Source: Protonemura montana (taxonomy: Eukaryota > Arthropoda > Insecta > Plecoptera > Nemouridae). From it: DNA of 64,000 nt. The notes under the pieces were generated by a model. It worked only from the letters and a program-made list of their open reading frames with translations, was not told where the DNA came from and searched no databases. The stretch is from positions 310,001 through 374,000 of the forward strand of contig CANOQG010000002.1 of NCBI GenBank assembly GCA_947568835.1, given 5' to 3'. This document shows, in pieces, positions 10,901 to 19,585 of this stretch. How positions within the stretch are numbered: position 1 is the first letter of the stretch; each line of letters opens with the position of its first letter. Position numbers and translations under genes: made by a program.

Positions 10901-13725
10901 TGACCGAGGAGAGACTGCACAAGGTCATCGTGTCGTCGATGATCCACGGCCCGTGCGGCGCTCGGAACATGTCCTCTGTGTGCATGGAGGACGGAAAGTG
11001 TAAGAAGAAGTTCCCCAAGTCGTTCACAGATGTGACTGTGGTCAACGAGGGGGGTTTCACCGTCTATCGCCGTCGAGAGAGCGGGCAGACGCATTCCATC
11101 TCAGGAAGAGTGGTCGACAACCGAGACGTAGTGCCTTACAACAAGTACTTAAGCTCCAAGTTTGACTGCCACCTGAACATCGAGCACTGTGGATCCGCGA
11201 AGACGGTCAAGTACCTGTGCAAGTACGTGTACAAAGGTCACGACTGTGCCAGGGTCCAGCTCCGCGTCTCTGTCCCCGCGGAGGGCGATCATGAGCCACG
11301 TCCAGCGCACGGTGCCCAGCAAGAGTTGGTGTGGGACGAGGTCTCACAGTTCATCGACTCTCGCTACGTGAGTCCCCAAGAGGCTGCGTGGAGAATTTTC
11401 GGATTTGAAATGCACGAAAAGTCGCACACTATCATCCGTTTGGCGATCCACCTCGAGGGTGACCACATGGTCACGTTCCGTCCTGGAGACGAGGAAGCCG
11501 CAGCAGAACGCGGCAGGGCTGCGCTGACTACGCTGACGGCATGGTTTGCGCTGAATAGTAGCAACCCGGCGGCACGGCAGTACAAGTACATCGACATCCC
11601 GTACCACTTCCGTTTCGAGGGCAAAGCGTGGAAGCCACGTAAGCGAGGTGCCGGCTCCATCATCAGCCGAATGTACTCCGTGACGCCCCGGCAGATCGAG
11701 CGATACCATCTTCGCCTCCTTTTGCTACACGTCGCCGGCGCCACCTCATTCGAGGACGTGCGCACGTTCCAGGGTAGGGTTTACGCTACCTTCAAGGAAG
11801 CTGCCATCGCACGCAACCTGCTAATGGACGACGACGAGTGGCAGAAATGTCTGCAGGAGGCGGTTGCTATAAAGATGCCAAACGAACTTCGTCAGCTGTT
11901 TGCCATCATTTGCGCGTTCTGTCAGCCTCTTGACCCGCTGTCTCTATGGGAGCGTTTCAAGGGCGATTTCTGCGAAGATTTCGCCCGAGAACACGACCCC
12001 ATCGAGGCAGAACAGTTGGCCCTGAATTCCATCCAGTCCGTCCTTGCCCTACACCGCCTGACCAACGCCGAAATCGGTTTGCCGGCGCCTCGAGTGCCAG
12101 TCATCGTTGCTGTCGACGAGCAGTTCGACCAGACCGCCGAAAGGGAAGAGGCCGAGGAGAACGTGGTGAAGCTCAACGGCAGGCAGCGCGTGGCATTCGA
12201 CGCGGTGATGGCAGCAATCGACGACCCGAACGCCGAGCAGAGGTGCTTCTACCTGGACGGCCCGGGCGGCAGCGGGAAGACCTTCCTATACAACACCCTC
12301 ATCAGCACGCTGCGAGCCCGAGGCGAGCGAGCCGTGGCCGTCGCGTGGACGGGCATTGCGGCGACGTTACTGAAGGGAGGGAGGACCTGCCACTCGCGAT
12401 TTCGATTGCCTGTTCCGATTGTGGAAAACAGCACGTCTGGCGTGAAGCCCAACTCCGCCGAGGGCGCTTCGCTGAGGGCGGCCAAGGTCATCATCTTGGA
12501 TGAAGGACCCATGGCGCCTCTGCTGGCCCTGAACGTGATCGAGCGGACGCTAAGAGACGTGACAAACGATGAGCGTCCTTTCGGCGGAAAGGTGATCGTT
12601 ATCGGCGGGGATTTTAGGCAGTGCCTCCCAGTCGTTCGAAATGGCAACCGAACGACCATTGTCGAGCAATGCATTAAGCGTGGCGCGCTTTGGTCGTTGT
12701 TCCGCACCCTCGAGCTGCGCGCGAACATGCGCGCCAACCCAGGCGAAGTAGAGTTCGTCGAGTGGCTCTTGCGTGTCGGAAACGGCGAGATTTTGAATGA
12801 CTGCCACCTCCCGGATGACACCATCGCATTACCTGTCCAATGCGTCGTGGACTGCGTCATTGACGCCGTCTTCGGCACGAGCATTAGTGCTGCCGAGATG
12901 GCCGTGATGCAAGACCATGCCATCCTCTGCCCGAAGAACGTGGAGTCTTTGAACATCAATGACAACGTTCTTGAGCGCCTCGAAGGTGACGTGTTCGAAT
13001 ACTGCAGCGCCGACACTGTCGATGTCAGTGAAGGCGAAGATGGCGACGTTTTGGCTACCGATTATCCCGTAGAATATCTAAATTCATTAACGCCATCCGG
13101 GATGCCACCGCACAAGCTTCGTCTGAAAGTTCATGCAATCGTGATGCTCATGAGGAACGTCGACGTGAGAGCCGGCCTATGCAATGGGACTCGACTCAGC
13201 GTTGTTGCACTCCACGAGCACGTGATCGACTGCAGGATCATCGGAGGGCGCTGTGCGGGACGACGCACTTTCCTATGTAGAGTCAACCTAACTCCCTCGG
13301 ACATTGGCATGCCCTTTACGATGACAAGGCGCCAGTTTCCGATCCGTCTGGCATTCGCCATGACCATCAATAAAGCCCAGGGTCAATCTTTAAAGAGGGT
13401 GGGAATTCATTTAGAAAAACCAGTATTCGGACACGGTCAGCTATACGTGGCGCTTTCTCGGGCTCGCTCTTTGGACTCGATCTTCGTGGCAGTCGCCGGT
13501 AACGAGGCGCAGGGCAAGTTGATCGTCTCGAGCAACACCACCTTCACCAAGAACATCGTGTACCAGGAGGTGCTCGAGATTCATGCGCCGGACCACCAGG
13601 CAGCGGATCCTTCCTCGCGTAGTGGCTATCAAGAGGCTGACCAGCAGGCCCTTGAGCAGTCGCTTAGTCAACTCGCTGTATCGGATGCGGATGAAGAAGT
13701 TCCAATGGACGCCTCCTCCTCCTAA
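7975..13725 (+). CDS. Helitron Rep/helicase (RepHel) copy 1, 1916 aa
   Basis: Rolling-circle transposase that would nick and rejoin Helitron ends (Rep) and unwind DNA (PIF1-type, superfamily 1 helicase). Residues 1-60 are basic (PPKKR at the start, a possible nuclear signal). About 140-400 is a charged coiled-coil region containing seven 23-aa repeats. A Cys cluster CRVC...CCH lies at 499-522. Rep: FLTMTCNPKW at 876-885, HUH motif LPHAHIL with His945 and His947, and Tyr1080/Tyr1084 in YLCKYVYKG. Helicase: LNGRQ at 1400, Walker A GPGGSGKT at 1429-1436, LDEGPM with Asp1509/Glu1510, GGDFRQ at 1544, INKAQGQS at 1798, YVALSRAR at 1824. No OTU, RPA or endonuclease domain is evident. The frame is open throughout and GC-rich against AT-rich flanks. 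The ATG follows the predicted splice acceptor directly. Function is inferred from motifs; activity is not shown. Confidence 0.95.
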   Translation: MPPKKRVNLTSRKGGKGATARAESAAAKKRAAADERARTRETAEHADHQATASPSTSTLDEQRPFLSAVLREAPVSVIKHDFLLEQAAPATLPAFYDQPSTSRYMHSFPDNVPSELPSLDQTQILENSVGQLQEDKNVQVAANERSARLAEKARNARQRRKAEDEAQRLLRLAQVAESKRRRLDEASEGRRLQLLAEKAESERLRLAKCTEEQRLQRLALKAEAERHRLSGEADEQRLQRLALKAEAERRRLSDEDDQQRLQRLALKAEAERRRLSDEADQQRLQRLALKAESKRRHLSDEADEQRLQRLALKAESKRRRLSDEADEQRLQRLALKAESERRRLSDEADQQRLQRLALMAESKRRRLSDESEEQRLQRLSQKAVQTQSERQHETPEARESRIVAARERSQQRRNAETRDKLVALEVEVSQRAEEEASQRAQEAELEQSQRVAVEAIDVADDQFEPDLAPVNLHPFHLEAARQDVADVAVFHCGSMDEVCRVCGALYFVGERPSDKIYKLCCHSGNVILEPLLAYPDLMHALLTGDHCESKNFRKNIRSYNSSLSFASVGVKTDIPQGRGTYCFRVHGNIQHRIGHMGQAVQKPLYSHLYFLDAEQAKTHRMDRRQNANLLPNLLHELDALVREINPFAQGLKTLGQVEADDRIRAAAEGRPEVMAELRFVDDRRRLYENPTAHEVAVVYQSVDGGMPPLGRDIRIHTRGGFIEQLSVLSPNTDPLSYVLLFPRGEPGWQRGMPHTRQSKHSVVTLMEFYSHRLHERVGAFHPVLHAGKLTQQFMVDAYIKVEGNRLEFVIRNQKTLRAELYSGLMDHLANRAERQGCNVGKMVILPSSFIGSPRHCQQLYQDAMSIVTKFGKPDLFLTMTCNPKWPEIQTSLAAYERAEDRPDLTARVFQLKLKELMSDLTKRHVLGVPMAHFHVIEFQKRGLPHAHILVILRDEDKIRTPEEVDALICAELPDPVTEERLHKVIVSSMIHGPCGARNMSSVCMEDGKCKKKFPKSFTDVTVVNEGGFTVYRRRESGQTHSISGRVVDNRDVVPYNKYLSSKFDCHLNIEHCGSAKTVKYLCKYVYKGHDCARVQLRVSVPAEGDHEPRPAHGAQQELVWDEVSQFIDSRYVSPQEAAWRIFGFEMHEKSHTIIRLAIHLEGDHMVTFRPGDEEAAAERGRAALTTLTAWFALNSSNPAARQYKYIDIPYHFRFEGKAWKPRKRGAGSIISRMYSVTPRQIERYHLRLLLLHVAGATSFEDVRTFQGRVYATFKEAAIARNLLMDDDEWQKCLQEAVAIKMPNELRQLFAIICAFCQPLDPLSLWERFKGDFCEDFAREHDPIEAEQLALNSIQSVLALHRLTNAEIGLPAPRVPVIVAVDEQFDQTAEREEAEENVVKLNGRQRVAFDAVMAAIDDPNAEQRCFYLDGPGGSGKTFLYNTLISTLRARGERAVAVAWTGIAATLLKGGRTCHSRFRLPVPIVENSTSGVKPNSAEGASLRAAKVIILDEGPMAPLLALNVIERTLRDVTNDERPFGGKVIVIGGDFRQCLPVVRNGNRTTIVEQCIKRGALWSLFRTLELRANMRANPGEVEFVEWLLRVGNGEILNDCHLPDDTIALPVQCVVDCVIDAVFGTSISAAEMAVMQDHAILCPKNVESLNINDNVLERLEGDVFEYCSADTVDVSEGEDGDVLATDYPVEYLNSLTPSGMPPHKLRLKVHAIVMLMRNVDVRAGLCNGTRLSVVALHEHVIDCRIIGGRCAGRRTFLCRVNLTPSDIGMPFTMTRRQFPIRLAFAMTINKAQGQSLKRVGIHLEKPVFGHGQLYVALSRARSLDSIFVAVAGNEAQGKLIVSSNTTFTKNIVYQEVLEIHAPDHQAADPSSRSGYQEADQQALEQSLSQLAVSDADEEVPMDASSS
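8611..9093 (+). repeat. 69-bp coding tandem repeat, 7 units
   Basis: Seven head-to-tail 69-bp units, each coding for 23 residues of the form QRLQRLALKAE-(S/A)-(K/E)-RRRLSDEADE, within the coiled-coil region of RepHel copy 1. Copies 2 and 3 have three units. The four extra units (276 bp, 92 aa) account exactly for the 1916 versus 1824 aa lengths. Confidence 0.95.
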
Positions 13726-14034
13726 ATCCTATCATTGTACTATCCCTTACATTTGCAATAGCGGTAACATTTCCTAGATAAATTTAAATTCAGTAAGGCT
13801 AGGTAGGGCAGACCAGGAACCGTGACTAGCACGGCAGGTAGAAACCCAATTCCCATATATTTCACCATGCTGACACGCTTTTCTGCTGCAGGTATAAAGC
13901 ACCGGACGCCGCATAGCCCTTTAACTTCACGACCATTGCGCTCGCATGTGGACACTCTAACGGAACTGCTCCTCCCAGAGCTAGACAATTATGCATGTAC
14001 ATTAATTGATAGATTATATTGTACATACATTTAG
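13726..14034 (+). other. RepHel copy 1 immediate 3' flank
   Basis: About 310 bp conserved in all four RepHel copies. It contains the small inverted repeat CCGTG-actag-CACGG near 13819-13833 and a possible acceptor-like TTTTCTGCTGCAG near 13879-13891. A 70-aa ORF at 13822-14034 stays open in all copies but has only amino-acid-changing differences, so I do not call it a gene. Confidence 0.4.
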
Positions 14035-14508
14035 TAAAGTAGTTACTTCTAACTAATAGTATTAGAAATGCAGCCTGCTGTTTTCTATCTGCATGTCATG
14101 CATGTTCCAAAAATAAAAAATAAAAATAAAAAAACATATCGTAGATTTCGTAAAGTAGTGATTCAGTAGTAAGTAGTAGTAGTTGGTAAGCAAGTAGTTT
14201 ATAGTTATGCAACCTGCTGTTTTCCATCTGCATGTCATGCATGTTCAAAAAAACAAAAAAACAAAAAAAAAATCATAGATTTAGTAAAGTAGTTACTAAG
14301 TAGTAAGTAGTAGTAGTTGGTAAGTAAGTAGTTAATAGTTATGCAACCTGCTGTTTTCTATCTGCATGTCATGCATGTTCAAAAAAACAAAAAAAAAAAA
14401 AAAAAATATCATAGATTTAGTAAAGTATTTACTAAGTAGTAATTAGTAGTAGTTGGTAAGTAAGTAGTTAATAGTTATGCAACCTGCTGTTTTCTATCTG
14501 CATGTTTG
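14035..14508 (+). repeat. ~136-bp tandem repeat with A-tracts, 3' of RepHel copy 1
   Basis: About 3.5 units of 134-139 bp. Each contains CCTGCTGTTTTCTATCTG, CATGTCATGCATG, a long A-rich tract and a GTAGTAGTAG-type stretch. CCTGCTG recurs at 14074, 14213, 14347 and 14483. AATAAA-like sequences in the first A-tract could serve for polyadenylation. The same array follows the gene in all four copies. Confidence 0.85.
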
Positions 14509-14788
14509 CAATTTTTTTAAGGTCACAATCTTACTTTCGTGTCGGTCTTTTTACTGCATGTTTCTCTTTTCTTGATTCCATCTTGGAATGTCAAACCAAC
14601 TAACCACCAAGCATGATAGCATTGCATCAGTCTAAAAACTGAATAATGCATCCTACCTATCCGACACAGTTGATCCTTGCATGTATCCTTGCATGTCCGC
14701 ACATCAGAGATTCCTGTTGCTTGCAACGGGCTGCACAATCTTTGATAGTGTAAGGCAGAGGCGATGTAGTGTGTGACGATCGCCATGC

Positions 14789-14815
14789 TGCCGGGGCGGG
14801 ATGGGGGCCCCGGCA
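14789..14815 (+). other. GC-rich hairpin 3' of RepHel copy 1
   Basis: Perfect 9-bp stem TGCCGGGGC / GCCCCGGCA around a 9-base G-rich loop, in otherwise AT-rich DNA. It is identical in all four copies. It lies ~860 bp before the CTAG end and no CTRR follows it, so it is not the terminal hairpin. It could be a relic 3' end of an inner element, a transcription-end structure or a replication-pausing site. Confidence 0.75.
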
Positions 14816-15650
14816 TAACAAATATTTTTAAAATTCTCTCACTTAACAGCTTGAATACATTTAGGAACTTTTCATTTCTCCAAGAATGGTGCCTCTCTCT
14901 TGCCGTCTTTTTTATTTTGTTTTAGACCCCCCCCCTCCCCCTGCTAATCGTGGAGAAGGAACTTCTTCATGGCACCATTGCGGAGATTACTTTCAATTAC
15001 GAATGAACAGTGGCGCTACTGCGGCATGGCTGGTCTGCATTGACTGTTGCTTTCAAATGGTCAAAGTTTTCAACGCAAATCGTCGTAAACATGTGAATAT
15101 TTCTTATATTTGTAAAAATGATCATAATATTGGCAAATAAAAATTACAATAATGAATAGGTTCATTTTTTGTGTGTTTAATCTTCAAAAAAAAACCTTCG
15201 TCACTGAAACCAAACCAAAAATATTTGTAATGATTCCTTTCTGTCCAAAAAGCACACCAAATGGTTGTGTCCTTATAAGCAATGCTGCTGGTTAGCCATC
15301 ATCGTTGAAGGTACTGGCGGAAATCAGGCATAGTATGGTATATCAAGTCGTAAGGGCACAATACTTTGTTTTCTTGCCATTTTTTCAGTACTTTATTTTG
15401 TTGTCCCATAAAAGTTTCTTAAATGTATGCGTAGAGGCTACATTAAGTGTTAAGTCTCAGTTCGGTCCCAGGGCTTAGGGACTAGATTTTGGCCTAGGCC
15501 CATATATTTTTGTCATGACTTATCCTATCGGCACATGCCCTATGGGCATAGGGTACTAGAAAAATAGTAGTGAGCTATTTCTCATTGTTAATCAAAGTTC
15601 AAAGACAATACTAATATACTAAAATAAAACCACTAGGGATAAGAACAACA
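14816..15650 (+). other. Conserved 3' region of RepHel module M3
   Basis: About 835 bp shared by all four RepHel modules between the GC hairpin and the terminus. It includes an acceptor-like TTTTATTTTGTTTTAG before a C-tract (about 14911-14940), a short Cys-containing ORF ending at 15140, AATAAA at about 15136, and from 15400 to 15560 a block with the inverted repeat TGCCC-tat-GGGCA. That block resembles 19381-19580 in M4. No convincing gene. Confidence 0.5.
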
Positions 15651-15678
15651 GGTGCCGTTAGGCATCGGGTACTGCTAG
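15651..15678 (+). other. Helitron 3' terminus of RepHel module M3
   Basis: GGTGCC, GTTA, GGCATC hairpin, eight bases, CTAG at 15675-15678. These ~28 bp are the same as the terminus of the satellite modules (for example 4763-4790) although the sequence just upstream is unrelated. That is the expected relation between autonomous and non-autonomous members of one Helitron family. Confidence 0.85.
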
Positions 15679-16197
15679 TTAACCTTATATAAAAGCTTTA
15701 AAATTGTGATGTTCAACTTTTTAGTTTGTGGGTAGGTAGGTGGCTGGGATGTGACCGGCCGCTCTACTGTTTATAGAAATTGCGAAATTCGACTCAAAAC
15801 GTACGAAAATGGGCTAGAATTTTTCAGAATTAACTTTTACATTGGCGTGCGACATTTTCACAGCGATTAAAAATCGTTTTCATGGTGAAAAGTTGCTAAA
15901 TATGACGGCAAGATATCTCAGAGCCAGGCGATGCAGCTCGATTTTATAACTATTTTAATACTCAAGTTTTTCTAGCCTCGAGCTTTGCGGTGATTTTTCA
16001 TGCATTCGTAATAAAGTTGTTGATGTAATTGAGCGAAAACACATTCAATTGCGATCGTTTTACGTGAAAAAGAATTAATTTTGCTAATACACTGACAGCT
16101 TTAATCAATTGTTTGCTATTTTGACACCACAGCAAGGTGTACGAAATCGTGAATGTATCTTCTCAGCAGTGGATTATCAGGCCAAATTAAATGTCAA
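15679..16197 (+). repeat. Unit A, copy A4
   Basis: Starts TTAACC with TATATAAAAG eight bases in. It carries GTGACCGGCC where most copies read GTAACCGGCC, a difference shared only with A10 and marking M4 and M10 as closest relatives. Confidence 0.8.
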
Positions 16198-16994
16198 AAT
16201 GGGTTGAAATGTCAAACTATCTACTAAAACCCCTTTGTTTTTGGCGAAAATCGGTCAAAAACGACAGGAAATGGTTATAATTTGTACATGATTTCGAAGC
16301 ATGATATGAAACGCGACATTTTTAAGGTGAGTTGATGTCATACGGCGATTTGACAGGATTCCAAATGCCACTTCATATGAAACAGGTAGGTAAGGAAAAA
16401 GTTTGACTCTTTACAGGCGTAAAAATTGTATTTTTATTGCACATTTTGTGTTCAATTGAATTTCTTTAGTTTAATTGTGTTTCATAAAGGTATAAACATC
16501 TTGCCGATTTAAGCCGAAATTGTTCAAATACGACGCATACTATTCAACCCCAACCTAGACAAGATTCCACCACCAATTTCAAACGGAAATGATATTTCCG
16601 ACTTTTATGCAAATCACCTGTGGGTTAACTTTCCATTGCTAGCAACCTAAGCATGGAATATGGATTTCTTAACAACCAAACTATACTAAACATGTTTTTT
16701 AGAGATTATTCCGACAAATCTTGATTTTGAGTGACAGATCGCAAAAACAGGTGACAATACTTTTGCATCGACGTAAGAAGCCGTGAAAAAAATTATAATT
16801 TTCAAGACTGCCGTGAATTAGCAACAGGTTTTCAAACGCAAAGTGTTTAGTGAGAACATTTTTATTTAAAATTTTTTTTTACCGCGCAAATACGTAATTG
16901 GTACCTATATCAAGGTACCTATTAATTGTTTTGAATGCGAAAAACAATGCATTCACAATTTCTTTGGCAATTTTAAAAGCTGTCCTGAACATTT
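16198..16994 (+). repeat. Unit C variant, copy C2
   Basis: Matches C1 from AATGGGTTG to about CAAATACG (16888), then continues about 105 bp with the inverted repeat GGTACC...GGTACC (16900-16919) before the AGCAT satellite. It includes at 16603-16665 a segment (TTTATGCAAATCACCTGTGG...) that recurs after the AGCAT array at 18115-18180. Confidence 0.7.
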
Positions 16995-18108
16995 GGCATA
17001 GCATAGCACAGCAAAGCATAGCATAGCATAGCAAAGCATAGCATAGCATAGCATAGCAAAGCATAGCATAGCATAGCATAGCATAGCATAGCAAAGCATA
17101 GCATAGCATAGCATAGCAAAGCATAGCAAAGCATAGCATAGCATAGCATAGCAAAGCATAGCATAGCATTGCAAAGCATAGCATAGCATAGCATAGCATA
17201 GCATTGCATAGCATAGCATATCATAGCAAAGCATAGCATAGCATAGCAAAGCATAGCATAGCAAAGCATAGAATAGCAAAGCATAGCATAGCTTATCAAA
17301 GCATAGCATAGCAAAGCATAGCATAGCATAGCATAGCAAAGCAAAGCAAAGCATAGCATAGCTTATCAAAGCATAGCATAGCAGAGCATATCATAGCATA
17401 GCATAGCATAGCATAGCATAGCATATAAAAGCAAAGCATAGCATAACATAACATAGCATAGCATAGCATAGCATAGCAAAGCATAGCATAGCAAAGCATA
17501 GCAAAGCATAGCATAGCAAAGCATAGCAAAGCATAGCAAAGCATAGCATAGCAAAGCATAGCAAAGCATAGCATAGCAAAGCATAGCAAAGCATAGCATA
17601 GCAAAGCATAGCAAAGCATAGCAAAGCATAGCATAGAATAGCAAAGCATAGCTTATCAAAGCATAGCAAAGCATAGCAAAGCATTGCATAGCATAGCATA
17701 GCATAGCATAGCATAGCATAGCATAGCATAGCAAAGCATAGCATAGCATAGCATAGCAAAGCATAGCAAAGCATAGCAAAGCATTGCATAGCAAAGCATA
17801 GCAAAGCATTGCATAGCAAAGCATAGCAAAGCATAGCATAGAATAGCATAGCATAGCTTATCAAAGCATAGCATAGCATAGCAAAGCATAGCAAAGCATA
17901 GCATAGCAAAGCATAGCAAAGCATAGCATAACATAACATAGCATAGCATAGCATAGAATAACAAAGCATAGCATAGCATAGCATAGCAAAGCAAAGCATA
18001 GCATAGCATAGCAAAGCATAGCAAAGCAAAGCAAAGCATAGCATAGCAAAGCATAGCATAACATAACATAGCATAGCATAGCATAGCATAGAATAACAAA
18101 GCATAGCA
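16995..18108 (+). repeat. 5-bp satellite array, AGCAT
   Basis: About 1.1 kb of AGCAT units with frequent AGCAA variants and occasional GCTTATCAAAG and GCATAACATAAC variants. On the - strand the unit ATGCT leaves all three frames open and encodes cyclic MLCYA; this is arithmetic, not coding. Confidence 0.95.
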
Positions 18109-18200
18109 ATCTGACTTTAATGCAAATCACCTGTGGGTTTAATTTCTATTGCTAGCAACCTCAGCATGGAATACGGATTTTACAGGTTTTATATCTAGAG
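18109..18200 (+). other. Spacer between AGCAT and 41-bp satellites
   Basis: About 90 bp. Bases 18115-18180 are an imperfect second copy of 16603-16665, so the AGCAT array and part of unit C lie between direct repeats. Confidence 0.6.
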
Positions 18201-19290
18201 CTCTATTCATGTTATTTGAGATCAGCTGGCTGGATCCTATGCTCTATCCAGGTTATTTGAGATCAGCTGGCTGGATCCTATGCTCTATCCAGGTTATTTG
18301 AGATCAGCTGGCTGGATCCTATGCTCTATCCAGGTTATTTGAGATCAGCTGGCTGGATCCTAGGCTCTATCCAGGTTATTTGAGATCAGCTGGCTGGATC
18401 CTATGGTCTATCCAGGTTATTTGAGATCAGCTGGCTGGATCCTATGCTCTATCCAGGTTATTTGAGATCAGCTGGCTGGATCCTATGCTCTATCCAGGTT
18501 ATTTGAGATCAGCTGGCTGGATCCTAGGCTCTATCCAGGTTATTTGAGATCAGCTGGCTGGATCCTATGGTCTATCCAGGTTATTTGAGATTAGCTGGCT
18601 GGATCCTATGCTCTATCCAGGTTATTTGAGATCAGCTGGCTGGATCCTATGCTCTATCCAGGTTATTTGAGATTAGCTGGCTGGATCCTATGCTCTATCC
18701 AGGTTATTTGAGATCAGCTGGCTGGATCCTATGCTCTATCCAGGTTATTTGAGATCAGCTAGCTGGATCCTATGCTCTATCCAGGTTATTTGAGATTAGC
18801 TGGCTGGATCCTATGCTCTATCCAGGTTATTTGAGATCAGCTGGCTGGATCCTATGTTCTATCCAGGTTATTTGAGATCAGCTGACTGGATCCTATACTC
18901 TATCCAGGTTATTTGAGATCAGCTGGCTGGATCCTATGCTCTATCCAGGTTATTTGAGATCAGCTAGCTGGATCCTATGCTCTATCCAGGTTATTTGAGA
19001 TCAGCTGACTGGATTCTATGCTCTTTTCAGGTTATTTGAGATCAGCTGGGTGGATCCTATGTTCTATTCAGGTTATTTGAGATCAGCTGGCTGGATCCAA
19101 TGCTCTATCCATGTTATTTGAGATCAGCTGGCTGGATCCTATGCTCTATCCAGGTTATTTGAGATCAGCTGGCTGGATCCTATGCTCTATCCAGGTTATT
19201 TGAGATCAGCTGGCTGGATCCTATGCTCTATCCATGTTATTTGAGATCAGCTGGCTGGATCCTATGCTCTATCCAGATTATTTTAAATCA
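18201..19290 (+). repeat. 41-bp satellite array, ~27 units
   Basis: Head-to-tail units of 41 bp starting CTCTATCCAGG and containing GATCAGCTGG and GGATCC. Units are very similar (scattered single changes such as CCAGC to TCAGC); both edge units are degenerate. No unique spacers lie between units, so it is not a CRISPR array. Confidence 0.95.
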
Positions 19291-19585
19291 GCAGTTTGTA
19301 TCTTTACATCTTTTGGGCAATGGGCTTTAATAATGCCTTCTGAATGTACATTAAAAGATATATTTTAAAAAGAAATATATCCCAGGTCTGAAGACCTAGG
19401 TAATGGACTAGGGCCATATTTGAGTAATGATCTGGCCATCGGGCATGCCCGCAGAGCATAGGGTAGCTACTGGTGAAGAGGCAAAATTCTTATTTAAATC
19501 GAAAGGGCCAAAAACTATATTTTCTTATTCATTTTCTTAGTTCTTTGGGTGGTGGTCCCATAAAAGGCTTTAAAAAGGCACAGGT
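19291..19585 (+). other. Spacer upstream of RepHel copy 2 with palindromes
   Basis: About 295 bp absent from M3 but present in M10. It contains AGGTCT-ga-AGACCT near 19384-19397 and the perfect 12-bp palindrome CGGGCATGCCCG near 19440. Segments resemble the 3' subterminal block at 15400-15560 but in circularly permuted order. No ORF. Confidence 0.5.

Larger units (their letters stand above)
5545..15678 (+). mobile_element. Module M3: autonomous Helitron with RepHel copy 1
   Basis: A 10.1 kb module: unit A (5545-6079), unit C (6080-6771), a short 10-bp satellite (6772-7041), RepHel leader and intron (7042-7974), RepHel CDS (7975-13725), 3' tandem repeats, GC hairpin, conserved 3' region and CTAG (15675-15678). 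It is the only RepHel module whose satellite is the 10-bp type. Its 5' start adjoins A2 rather than a CTAG end. The 3' start of M4 follows with no gap. Confidence 0.7.

Noticed and set aside
12249..13016. Antisense and out-of-frame ORFs within RepHel (255, 185, 148, 133, 121 aa and others, repeated in each copy)
   Set aside because: They are shadows of a GC-rich, strongly supported coding frame and keep no recognisable domain; their conservation follows from that of RepHel.
14523..14816. 97-aa ORF on the - strand starting in the GC hairpin (also 26763-27056, 44758-45051)
   Set aside because: It is the same in three copies only because the copies are nearly identical, and it is broken by the 131-bp duplication in M12. 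No domain recognised.
14789..14830. GC hairpin as the true Helitron 3' end
   Set aside because: No CTRR follows it, all four copies continue identically for ~830 bp, and a proper hairpin + CTAG end with an A|T insertion example exists downstream.
16879..18130. ORFs encoding MLCYA repeats over the AGCAT arrays (also 53921-56021)
   Set aside because: The 5-bp unit ATGCT is open in all three frames of one strand; the overlapping products are artefacts of the satellite.
18201..19290. 41-bp periodic array as a CRISPR
   Set aside because: Units are contiguous without unique spacers, there are no cas genes, and the context is eukaryotic; it is a satellite.
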